From Paenibacillus rhizophilus (GTDB taxonomy: Bacteria; Bacillota; Bacilli; Paenibacillales; Paenibacillaceae), in assembly GCF_003854965.1 (NCBI RefSeq), contig NZ_RQPI01000006.1, forward strand, positions 124,001 to 188,000: DNA of 64,000 nucleotides, read 5' to 3'. Positions 8,698 through 16,240 of the stretch are shown piece by piece. The notes beneath the pieces were generated by a model. It did not search any database and was not told where the DNA came from. It was given only the letters and a program-made list of their open reading frames with translations. Both the position numbers and the translations under genes were made by a program. Each line of letters starts with the position of its first letter. The first letter of the stretch is position 1.

Positions 8698-9035
8698 TAA
8701 TCCCACTCCTCTATTTATAAATGATAAGTCATATTATAAAAGCGAGATTTCGTGTATGGATGTGACTTAATTTATATTATTTAAGAGTAAAATGGAATTA
8801 ACAATGTTTTTTCATTAAAATTAACGTAATCAAGTAACTTTACTTAACATAAATCTCTACATAAATCACTGATTTTCCGAAGAGCCGATGCTGTTTAATT
8901 GCGCACAAACACTAATCTGGCAGACTCATTCATTCATTTTTTTGCAAAATTGGCCTGACCCTTCCGATCAATCCTGTGTCTGTTCTGTGACGGTTAATTA
9001 GTATTGGATTAATCAAAAAACACTCCTCACTAGGC
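8698..9035. other. AT-rich intergenic stretch
   Basis: 338 bases between the Rieske gene and ferredoxin. It should hold the ferredoxin promoter. No convincing gene, repeat or strong hairpin was seen. Confidence 0.6.
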
Positions 9036-10082
9036 TTATGAAGTGTAGGGTCTCCCGAGCCCAATTTCACTAAGGAGCTGTCTGTAAGCAATGGACGTAC
9101 GGTCCGCCGGAATGTGGGCTTCGGCTTGCAAATCAAGCGGCAAATCCTCTGGCGTTTGCGCCTCCACCATCTCCCGGTCTTCCTGGAACACCTGCAAGTT
9201 AAACTTTATGGTATCCTCAACCGGAGCATCTTTATCAAAGTTTCTTGAGATCGGGCAGAACAGTCGGGTGTAGCGTGCAGATACCGGCGAGGCACAGTTT
9301 AAAATCTTCAGCCTTCCCTCGTCCGGAAAGTATACGGTAAGCGAAGCCGCGAACGGCGGGAATACACGGAATTCACGAAGCCACTGAAAGCCCTCCGGGG
9401 CGGGATTATCCTGACCTTTTCCGTAATTGCTGACCGTACTCCAATATTCGGCCACCAGTTCGTCTCCCTCGCGTTTCACTTTATATTGAGGAACTTCAGT
9501 GTTATTGCGGTCACCAAACGTTTCGGTGTGCACATAAGCAAAATGCGACACATCCAGAAATCCTTCCATCTGGCGTCCGGCGGAACCCGCAATATCAAAG
9601 CTCGGAGGAAGAATATTCAGGTAATCGGGATCGTCCCATCCAGGGAAGGACGGGATTTGCTCCGGTGCAGACGACAGGCAGGTCCATACCAAACCGTAGC
9701 GTTCAACCGCGGGATAGACAATCAGTTTCAATTTGGGAGAGATTTTGGCGCTTGGGTGCGCCGGAACGGCCGTGCATTTGCCCTCACAGTTATAACGAAA
9801 GCCGTGATACGGACATACAATTTCCCCATTCTCAACCCAGCCCATGCTTAAAGGCGCCCCCCGGTGAAAGCAGAGGTCACGGGCAATAACAACCTTCCCA
9901 TTACTGCGGTAACATACAAGCTTCACATCCAAAAGCTTCACGGCAACCGGTTTATCCTGCACCTCATCCGCAATGGCAACCGGGTACCAATATTGGGACA
10001 ACACACGCCAATCCTCAGGCGAGAACGTGCAATCACGGGGAAGTTCGAGTTCGTCCATCGGTTTCTTATTATTTTCTGACAT
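9036..10082 (-). CDS. Rieske [2Fe-2S] mononuclear iron oxygenase, alpha subunit
   Basis: 348 residues. The Rieske ligands are CFHRGAP and CPYHGFRY (CxH...CxxH, about residues 67-90). The catalytic iron site is in FLDVSHFAYVHTETFG (Asp/His/His, about 175-190). This is the domain order of VanA-like aromatic O-demethylases and related terminal oxygenases, which need a reductase to deliver electrons; none is adjacent. A substrate cannot be named: vanillate-type, carotenoid or other ring compounds are possible. The ATG has a GAGGTGGAG box. It stands alone between two terminated units. Confidence 0.9.
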   Translation of the reverse strand: MSENNKKPMDELELPRDCTFSPEDWRVLSQYWYPVAIADEVQDKPVAVKLLDVKLVCYRSNGKVVIARDLCFHRGAPLSMGWVENGEIVCPYHGFRYNCEGKCTAVPAHPSAKISPKLKLIVYPAVERYGLVWTCLSSAPEQIPSFPGWDDPDYLNILPPSFDIAGSAGRQMEGFLDVSHFAYVHTETFGDRNNTEVPQYKVKREGDELVAEYWSTVSNYGKGQDNPAPEGFQWLREFRVFPPFAASLTVYFPDEGRLKILNCASPVSARYTRLFCPISRNFDKDAPVEDTIKFNLQVFQEDREMVEAQTPEDLPLDLQAEAHIPADRTSIAYRQLLSEIGLGRPYTS

Positions 10083-10360
10083 GACCGCTCCACCTCACTT
10101 CATTATTATTATATTTATTGTGATTAATTTTAGCATGTCATTTAATATGACTGATGATGTGTATTTTAATATCATTTCATTTTAATAATCAATCTAAAAT
10201 CTTTGTTTTTGTTCACGCGCATAAAAAACAATCCATAACGTTATGCATGATCACATTTAGTCTCATCAAAGCTTGATTACACAAGAACTTAATGAATTAA
10301 ACAAGCTTACATGCCGCTTTTGCCCTTTGGGAACAACGAGAACCCTGTCCATATGAAAAA
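10083..10360. other. AT-rich spacer with no gene seen
   Basis: With the terminator to its right this makes 369 bases without a gene. It is very AT-rich and should contain the promoter of the Rieske gene; nothing else was recognised. Confidence 0.5.
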
Positions 10361-10391
10361 ACACGGCAGCACCGTTTCGATGCTGCCGTGT
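10361..10391 (-). terminator. Terminator of the yhdN unit
   Basis: ACACGGCAGCA and TGCTGCCGTGT form a perfect 11-base-pair stem followed on the minus strand by TTTTTT. Nearly the same stem occurs at 44.0 kb after nrdJ. Confidence 0.88.
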
Positions 10392-10451
10392 CAGGTGATG
10401 CGTCTTTAAGCACACAACAATCCTCCTTAAAAAGAGGAAATTTCCTTACAC

Positions 10452-11447
10452 CTACTTATTAGACCGGCTGGGAGGCGCCATAAATTCAGGACCGACCGGC
10501 TCCTTCACTGTTTCTTCAATAATACGATCAATTTCTTTCAAAGCGTTTTGATCCAGCGACCAGCCCATCACTTCATCCACCGGGGTCAACTGCTCGGGTT
10601 TGCGCGCGCCCCAAAGCGCGATGCCGGCGCCGGGTTGAGCCAGAATCCAGCGAACCGCCAGATGAATTACACGTTTGCCGTAATTTTCCTGAGCAAACTG
10701 ATCAAGCTTCTGCACAGCATTGAGATATTGCCCGAAACGCGGGGCTTGGAACTTCGGATCGACCTTGCGCAGATCATCGCCCGTAAATTCCGCATCAGTC
10801 TTCATGCGTCCGCTTAACAATCCGCGGCATAGGCTGCCATACAGCAATGTCGTGATTTGATTCTCCGCGCAATAAGGCAGTACGTCCTTTTCAATCTCGC
10901 GCTCAAACAGATTGTACGGAGGCTGGTCCGTATGCAAAGGCGCGATTTTGCGGAATTCGTCCATCTGGGCGGTTGTGAAATTACTAACGCCAATCGCGCG
11001 AACTTTCCCCTGCTCCAATAATTGCCGCATCGTTTCCGCCGTTTCTTCTACTGGGACTAACGGGTCCGGCCAATGGATTTGATAAATGTCAATATAGTCG
11101 GTCTTCAAACGTTGAAGCGAATCGTCTACTTCTTTCAGGATGCGCTGTTTTGTCGCGTTGCGTTGGACGTTGCCATCAACCCATTCCAACGCCGCTTTGG
11201 TCGCGATCAGAATTTGATCCCGTTTCCCATAAGATTGAACCGCTTGTCCAACAACTTCCTCAGAATGACCGAAACCGTACACGGGCGCCGTATCGATTAC
11301 ATTAATTCCACGATCCAATGCGGCGTGAATGGTACGAATCGACTCCGCATCATCGCTTCCGCCCCACATCCAGCCGCCGATGGCCCAAGTGCCCAGACCA
11401 ATTCGGGAGGCTTGAAGCCCGGTATCGGATACCTGTACAAATTCCAC
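10452..11447 (-). CDS. yhdN: Aldo/keto reductase, YhdN (AKR11B) type
   Basis: 331 residues, the same length as B. subtilis YhdN and clearly alike throughout, including IGLGTWAIGGWMWGG at the N-terminus and PVGPEFMAPP at the C-terminus. The AKR tetrad is visible: Asp and Tyr in DTAPVYGFG, Lys in IATKAAL, His in YQIHWPDP. It is an NADPH-dependent reductase of aldehydes and is stress-associated in Bacillus. The start is GTG with only a weak GGAT box, consistent with coupling to the SDR gene 39 bases upstream. A 30-base echo of its 3' end lies at 14.25 kb. Confidence 0.92.
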   Translation of the reverse strand: MEFVQVSDTGLQASRIGLGTWAIGGWMWGGSDDAESIRTIHAALDRGINVIDTAPVYGFGHSEEVVGQAVQSYGKRDQILIATKAALEWVDGNVQRNATKQRILKEVDDSLQRLKTDYIDIYQIHWPDPLVPVEETAETMRQLLEQGKVRAIGVSNFTTAQMDEFRKIAPLHTDQPPYNLFEREIEKDVLPYCAENQITTLLYGSLCRGLLSGRMKTDAEFTGDDLRKVDPKFQAPRFGQYLNAVQKLDQFAQENYGKRVIHLAVRWILAQPGAGIALWGARKPEQLTPVDEVMGWSLDQNALKEIDRIIEETVKEPVGPEFMAPPSRSNK

Positions 11448-11486
11448 CTTGTCTTCATCCTTTCTGTTCCGTTGTATAACTTGATA

Positions 11487-12281
11487 TCAAAAAACGCTTC
11501 TCACCAAACCTCCGTCTATCCGCAAGGCCGCGCCGTTGATTGCCGAAGACAAGGGACTGCTCAGGAAGGTGACGAAATTGGCGATTTCTTCGGGCTTGAT
11601 GAGACGTTGAATAATGGACGTCGGCCGATTTTCCTTCATAAATTTGGCTTCTGCCTCTTCTATGCCAAGATCTTCATTCGGGTATAAGGAATTGAGCATG
11701 CTCTCCACTCCTTCGGTAAGCGTTGAACCCGGCATAACGGTATTCACGGTTACACGGGTGCCTGTGGTCAGTTCGGCCAAGCTCCGGGAGAGAGACAGCT
11801 GCATCGTTTTGGTCGCGCTATAATGAGCCATTTCCTGAGAAGGCATAATGGCGGCTTCGCTGGCGATAAAGATTACTCTTCCTTCATCTTTTTTCAGCAT
11901 TTGCTGAAGGTAGTGCCGTGTCAGCCGGACTCCGCTCATAATATTCACTTCAAAAAACTTGAACCATTCTTCGTCCGGAATTTCGAAATATTCCGCCGGC
12001 CTAAAAATCCCTAAGTTGTTGACGAGGATATCAATGTCAAATCCCCGATTAATCAGCTCCTGACAGCCGTTTTCCGTCCCCAGATCTGCAGCGGCAGGCT
12101 GCGGATTTGCATTAGGATACAATTCCTTTATTTCTTGTACAACTTTGGACACCTTGTCCGCATTACGTCCGTTGATCAGTACAGAAACGCCTTCCTTGGA
12201 CAATGCCTCGGCGATGGCTCTGCCGATTCCTTCCGTCGAACCGGTGACAAGCGCTGTTTTTCCTTCTAAATGAAGCTCCAT
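11487..12281 (-). CDS. Short-chain dehydrogenase/reductase
   Basis: 264 residues of classical SDR layout. The cofactor loop is TGSTEGIGRA (residues 13-22), NNLG replaces the usual NNAG, and the catalytic Ser/Tyr/Lys lie in the region ending HYSATK. The Arg in NGRN at the end of beta-2 suggests NADP(H). GGAGGGAG precedes the ATG. It heads a two-gene unit with yhdN, so the pair probably handles carbonyl compounds or redox stress. The substrate is unknown. Confidence 0.9.
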   Translation of the reverse strand: MELHLEGKTALVTGSTEGIGRAIAEALSKEGVSVLINGRNADKVSKVVQEIKELYPNANPQPAAADLGTENGCQELINRGFDIDILVNNLGIFRPAEYFEIPDEEWFKFFEVNIMSGVRLTRHYLQQMLKKDEGRVIFIASEAAIMPSQEMAHYSATKTMQLSLSRSLAELTTGTRVTVNTVMPGSTLTEGVESMLNSLYPNEDLGIEEAEAKFMKENRPTSIIQRLIKPEEIANFVTFLSSPLSSAINGAALRIDGGLVRSVF

Positions 12282-12313
12282 GATTTATCTCCCTCCTCCA
12301 TAACAGGATAACC

Positions 12314-12502
12314 TACCAAACCAATTTAATCCAGAAAGCCATGCTGATTACCGGATATGCGCTGGGCGTCGCCATCGGCGGTCTGTTGGTTACTATATGT
12401 CCCCGCGAAAAACAATCAAGCGCAATTTCCATGATGTTTGCAGGACTTACAATCGCTAACATTCTCGGCGTCCCTTTCGGCACCCTTATCGGACAAAAAT
12501 AG
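12314..12502 (+). pseudogene. Fragment of an AraJ/YdhP-type MFS transporter
   Basis: About 63 codons without a start match two separated parts of a DHA1 efflux transporter. LITGYALGVAIGG (end of helix 2 region) is joined directly to REKQSSAISMMFAGLTIANI and GVPFGTLIGQ (helix 5 region), then a stop. The segments align with the intact MFS at 56.7 kb (ISGYAIGVAVGAP, PEKKASAIALVFTGLT, GVPLGTFIGQ). About 70 residues between them are missing, so this is a deletion remnant. Confidence 0.82.
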
Positions 12503-12545
12503 GGGCTGTCACTGAGTAGTAAAAATACTACTTAAGGACAGCCCC
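12502..12545. repeat. 44-base nested palindrome
   Basis: GGGGCTGTC at the left end is the exact reverse complement of GACAGCCCC at the right end, with a second stem AGTAGTA/TACTACT inside. It overlaps the stop of the MFS fragment. It could be a terminator or the fused ends of a deleted insertion sequence whose termini begin GGGGCTGT. Confidence 0.7.
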
Positions 12546-12576
12546 AACGCTTTCCGGATGATTGGTTGTATATTAA

Positions 12577-13023
12577 TTATTTTCTTTTTTTTCCAGAAGA
12601 CTTACACAAAAATGGACCTACAGGTTGGTTCGTCAGCACGCTCGACGCGTTCCGCACATTTCTGGCGAATACCAGCGGCTGTTGAATGGCTTCCCAATGG
12701 ATGTACCAAATGTTTGGGTTTGTAAATAACCAGTGGTTATGAAGAGCTGTTACTTTAATACCGGCTTTACGGAGCCTGGAGATAAACGGGTTAATTTCCC
12801 GAGTAAGAATAACAGATTCCCCAAGACATAATGCTCTACCATCTTTACCAACACTCTCGAAAGAAATGCCGAACGGCAGGGTAAATAAGCCCTTGGAACG
12901 TCTCCCTAATATTTTCACCTTAATATTGGTACGTAACTTAGTTGCTACACATACCCCATTAACGACTTGAGCTTCTGCGCCAAAAATCTCCGCGAACCGA
13001 TTACAAAGTGGACTTACAGCCAT
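12577..13023 (-). CDS. DUF1259 (LppY/LpqO-like) protein
   Basis: 148 residues. TALHNHWLFTNPNIWYIHWEA and the following PLVFARNVR are the hallmark of DUF1259. The family is of unknown function, and the conserved HNHW and HWEA histidines suggest metal binding. Family members often have two such domains and a signal peptide; this one has a single domain and no evident signal, so it is probably cytoplasmic. AGGAGGGTGAT precedes the ATG. The C-terminus ends in a basic SSGKKRK tail. Confidence 0.78.
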   Translation of the reverse strand: MAVSPLCNRFAEIFGAEAQVVNGVCVATKLRTNIKVKILGRRSKGLFTLPFGISFESVGKDGRALCLGESVILTREINPFISRLRKAGIKVTALHNHWLFTNPNIWYIHWEAIQQPLVFARNVRNASSVLTNQPVGPFLCKSSGKKRK

Positions 13024-13420
13024 TTTCTATCACCCTCCTGTTTTGAAAATATAAAATAATAATATTGGAAGGTGATACTTTCGGAAACGGCGTTTTGGCG
13101 TCTATTTCCCCATTTTCCATATATCACGAAACTCAAATGACATTACACTAATGAATATCAATCTGCCAAACATTTCAGCGACAACATGCGTATTTCACAG
13201 CCTCGTGAATATATATTGTATTAGTATTCGTACAAACTATTTCCCTCATGGAATGACGACTGAGTTATTTTGTTTATTTCACATTATTTTCATTTTATCC
13301 GGGTTTTGTCCGCTGGATTTGGGTTAAATAACGGACATGTGCGGCAGATTGGGTTGTCCAGGGATATTTGTGATCACTTGTAGCCCCCACTTGTCACTAT
13401 TATTAAGGAGGAGTTTTTCA
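13024..13420. other. Intergenic region upstream of the radical SAM gene
   Basis: 397 AT-rich bases. It contains a possible promoter TTCACA-N17-TGTATT (near 13.19-13.22 kb) and a small symmetric element TTGTGATCAC (13368-13377) close to the start, which looks like half of an FNR/CRP-type box. No gene was recognised. Confidence 0.4.
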
Positions 13421-14188
13421 GTGATAACAAGAAACGTAAGCGCTTGCATCAGTGATATACAGAAACAGAGCACCCAGGACGGTTCTTGTACTCAAACGAT
13501 CATCTACTTAAAGGGCTGCCCTCTCTACTGCAATTGGTGCCCCAATCCGGAGTTCCGCAACCCCGGAGTCAGACTGTTGTGGGACCCGATCAGAGCCAAG
13601 CACTACGAGGACGGACGGATCTATTCCGTTCAGGAGGTATTGGAGTTATGCCTCGATAATCATGATCCAGTCAGAAGGACAGTGTCCGGGGTCACGTTGA
13701 CCGGCGGAGAAGCCATGATGCAGCACACCTTTCTCCATGAACTGCTGTCACACTTGAAAGACCTGGGAGTACATACGACCGTTGAAACTACCGGATATGT
13801 GCCAGAGGCTCAGTTTGCCAAACTGCTTCCTCTAATCGATCATCTGATATTCTATCTAAAACACTATGAACGTGAAGCGCACAGAAAAATAACCGGCGTA
13901 TACAATGATCTGATTATTGAAAATTTGCGGAACTCTCTCTCCGGTCCAAGCGAGGTTGAGGTTCGGCTTACCCTAATATCCGGATTAAACGACCGTCCGG
14001 AAGACGCAGAAGGATTTGCCAGACTGCTTCAGCGTATAGGTGTAAAACAGGTTCAGCTTTTCCCCTTCAACAATCAGGCAGATCCGTCAGGGCGGCACAA
14101 TGCCCCAGACAACGCTTCATTGTTTACCGAGTTGGAATTGGCCGCCTATCAGGAAGCCTTTCTGTCTCATCGTATGAATTGCTCCTAA
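13421..14188 (+). CDS. Radical SAM protein, glycyl-radical-enzyme activase-like
   Basis: 255 residues from the GTG at 13421, chosen because AAGGAGGAG lies at the right distance; upstream codons have no ribosome site. The [4Fe-4S]-SAM motif is C33-x3-C37-x2-C40 (KGCPLYCNWCPNPE), and the GGE motif is GVTLTGGEAMM. This matches PflA-type activases, which make the glycyl radical on a partner enzyme. No second ferredoxin-like cluster insert is present, as in PflA itself. No glycyl radical enzyme is encoded nearby, so the target is unknown. A good terminator follows. Confidence 0.85.
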   Translation: MITRNVSACISDIQKQSTQDGSCTQTIIYLKGCPLYCNWCPNPEFRNPGVRLLWDPIRAKHYEDGRIYSVQEVLELCLDNHDPVRRTVSGVTLTGGEAMMQHTFLHELLSHLKDLGVHTTVETTGYVPEAQFAKLLPLIDHLIFYLKHYEREAHRKITGVYNDLIIENLRNSLSGPSEVEVRLTLISGLNDRPEDAEGFARLLQRIGVKQVQLFPFNNQADPSGRHNAPDNASLFTELELAAYQEAFLSHRMNCS

Positions 14189-14208
14189 TGAACATATTCT
14201 CAAAAGTT

Positions 14209-14247
14209 AAAGACAATCCTCCGATTAGAGGAGATTGTCTTTTTTCA
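14209..14247 (+). terminator. Terminator of the radical SAM gene
   Basis: AGACAATCCTCC pairs with GGAG-ATTGTCT (one bulge) and is followed by TTTTTT. Confidence 0.88.
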
Positions 14248-14250
14248 TAT

Positions 14251-14290
14251 TTAGACCGGCTAAGGAGGCGCCATAAATTCCGTATCTGCC
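14251..14290 (-). pseudogene. Relic of a yhdN-like 3' end
   Basis: The minus strand reads ADTEFMAPP then stop. Bases 14251-14280 match 10459-10487, the 3' end of yhdN, with one insertion and two changes. Nothing else of the gene remains. The two copies are direct repeats enclosing 3.8 kb. Confidence 0.65.
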
Positions 14291-14425
14291 TTGATCCGAT
14301 GAAATCGAAACAAAACAACCGATAAAAGTAGTTGTAAACAAAAAATCTATTGTATATTGTGTAATTGAACTCAAGTATGCGTAACCAAATTTGGAAATAT
14401 TTTTATGAATAAGGAGTGTTTAAGC

Positions 14426-16240
14426 TTGAGCCAAGTTTCTGAAGCTGTGACCGTAAATCAGGCAGAATATCCGCAAGAGCGCCGTTTCAGGCTTTATCTG
14501 TGGGTCGTATCCTATCTTCGGCCTTACGCGGGCCAACTTACGGTGATCGTGCTGTGCGGACTGATTGCCGCTGCGGGAGAGTTGGTTATTCCAAAGATGA
14601 TTGAGCATTTGGTCGACAACATCATTCCGGCTAAGGACCAAGGCGCTTTTACAAGGATGCTTCTCCTGCTAATTGGAATCGTAGCGCTCTCCGTCTCCGC
14701 TTCTCTTCTTCGTAATCTGCTTCAAAGAACGGTCGGAAGCAAATCCGCGCGTGATCTGCAGTTCTCCGTACTTCAGAAGCTGCGGAAGCTTGGCTTTTCC
14801 TACTATGAACAGCGTCCTGTAGGCGAAACGCTCTCTTTGATGAACAATCAGGTGCACGCGGTGCAGGAGCTGTACACCAGCTTTTTTCCCGATATGCTGG
14901 AGCTTGCCCTGTTCGTTATTCTGGCCGTTTCCGTCATGGTGTCGGGCAGTCTCAAGCTGACATTGGTTGCCGTCCCGTTCTTCTTAATCTACTATGCTAT
15001 AGGGCCGATCCTTGATCGAAAGACAGGTCAATGGAATGAACGCATGAATGAACAGCGGATGGATTATAACCGCAAAATCCATGAATCGGTGTCAGGCATC
15101 CGCGACTTTCGAGCTTTTTCCGCAGAGCATTGGGATATGCAGCGAGGACTCCGGCTGTATCAGACCGTCACGGACACTACCTTGAAATGGGTGTTCTTCA
15201 TACATACCCGCTGGAGCATCCGTAGGGTGTTCTTCGACGCCGGCGCGGTCGCGCTGTTCGTATTCGGATATTGGTTTATCCGTAATCAGACGTTAACTGT
15301 AGGCGCTTTCCTTTCCTTCTTCCTCATTTACTCTGTGGTTATGTTCAAATTATCTATGCTGATCGGCAATCTCGCGCAGCAAGGCATGATGCTGGAGCAG
15401 GCCAATCCGATCCGCAGGCTCATGTTGCTGAAACCTCTTGTGGAGGAACCGGAACATCCGATTCCCTTGGGAACAATAACCGGTCAAATCACATTCAAAG
15501 GGGTTGGTTTCGCTTACCCGAATCGCCCGGCGGTCATCAAGGACTTCACGCTCGACATCCGGCCCGGAGAGCGGTTGGCCTTTGTAGGCACAAGCGGTAA
15601 CGGCAAATCGACCTTATTGAAGCTGATCAACCGTTTTTACGATCCCCAGGAAGGATCCATCGAGCTGGATGGTGTGCCCATCACCCGGCTATCTTTTCAA
15701 GATTTAAGAGGAAGTATTGGTTATGTCTTTCAGGAATCGTATCTGTTCGGCTTCTCGGTCAAGGAGAATATTCGCTTTGGGCGGCCGGAAGCTTCGGACG
15801 AAGAGGTAGAGCAGGCCGCGAAAGATGCCTTTGCGCATGAATTCATCCTTCAACTTCCGCAGGGCTATGACACTTTGGTCGGCGACCGCGGCATGAAGCT
15901 GTCGGGCGGACAGAAGCAAAGAATCGCGATTGCACGCATGCTCATTTCAGATCCGAGAATCGTCCTGCTGGATGAAGCAACCTCGGCGCTGGACAACGTG
16001 TCGGAGGGAGAGGTGAAGACGGCGCTGGATCGTCTGTTTCAAGGCCGTACGATGATCGCCGTCGCACACCGATTATCGACCATAAAGGATTTTGACCGGA
16101 TTGTGGTCATGGATGAGGGGACAATCGCAGAGATCGGTACCTACGAAGAATTAATGGCTCAGGAAGGGGTCTTCTATAATTTGGCTCAGGGACAGGGTCA
16201 AGCAACCGCTATTTCCGGTGATTCGGAGGATGCGCAATGA
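14426..16240 (+). CDS. ABC exporter subunit A of a heterodimeric pair
   Basis: 604 residues from the TTG at 14426, which has AAGGAG nine bases upstream; an earlier in-frame ATG (14405) lies before that box. The six-helix membrane domain covers about 25-320 and the ATPase about 360-585. Walker A is GTSGNGKST, the signature LSGGQKQR and Walker B IVLLDEATSALD. The stop overlaps the start of the next exporter gene (ATGA), so the products are coupled and probably form one heterodimer of the BmrC/BmrD or YheI/YheH kind. Both partners keep the catalytic Glu, unlike many asymmetric pairs. Drug, peptide or lipid export is likely. Confidence 0.92.
   Translation: MSQVSEAVTVNQAEYPQERRFRLYLWVVSYLRPYAGQLTVIVLCGLIAAAGELVIPKMIEHLVDNIIPAKDQGAFTRMLLLLIGIVALSVSASLLRNLLQRTVGSKSARDLQFSVLQKLRKLGFSYYEQRPVGETLSLMNNQVHAVQELYTSFFPDMLELALFVILAVSVMVSGSLKLTLVAVPFFLIYYAIGPILDRKTGQWNERMNEQRMDYNRKIHESVSGIRDFRAFSAEHWDMQRGLRLYQTVTDTTLKWVFFIHTRWSIRRVFFDAGAVALFVFGYWFIRNQTLTVGAFLSFFLIYSVVMFKLSMLIGNLAQQGMMLEQANPIRRLMLLKPLVEEPEHPIPLGTITGQITFKGVGFAYPNRPAVIKDFTLDIRPGERLAFVGTSGNGKSTLLKLINRFYDPQEGSIELDGVPITRLSFQDLRGSIGYVFQESYLFGFSVKENIRFGRPEASDEEVEQAAKDAFAHEFILQLPQGYDTLVGDRGMKLSGGQKQRIAIARMLISDPRIVLLDEATSALDNVSEGEVKTALDRLFQGRTMIAVAHRLSTIKDFDRIVVMDEGTIAEIGTYEELMAQEGVFYNLAQGQGQATAISGDSEDAQ

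Noticed and set aside
13368..13377. FNR-type box before the radical SAM gene
   Set aside because: Only a short symmetric core TTGTGATCAC without the usual TGTGA-N6-TCACA spacing; too weak to call a regulatory site.
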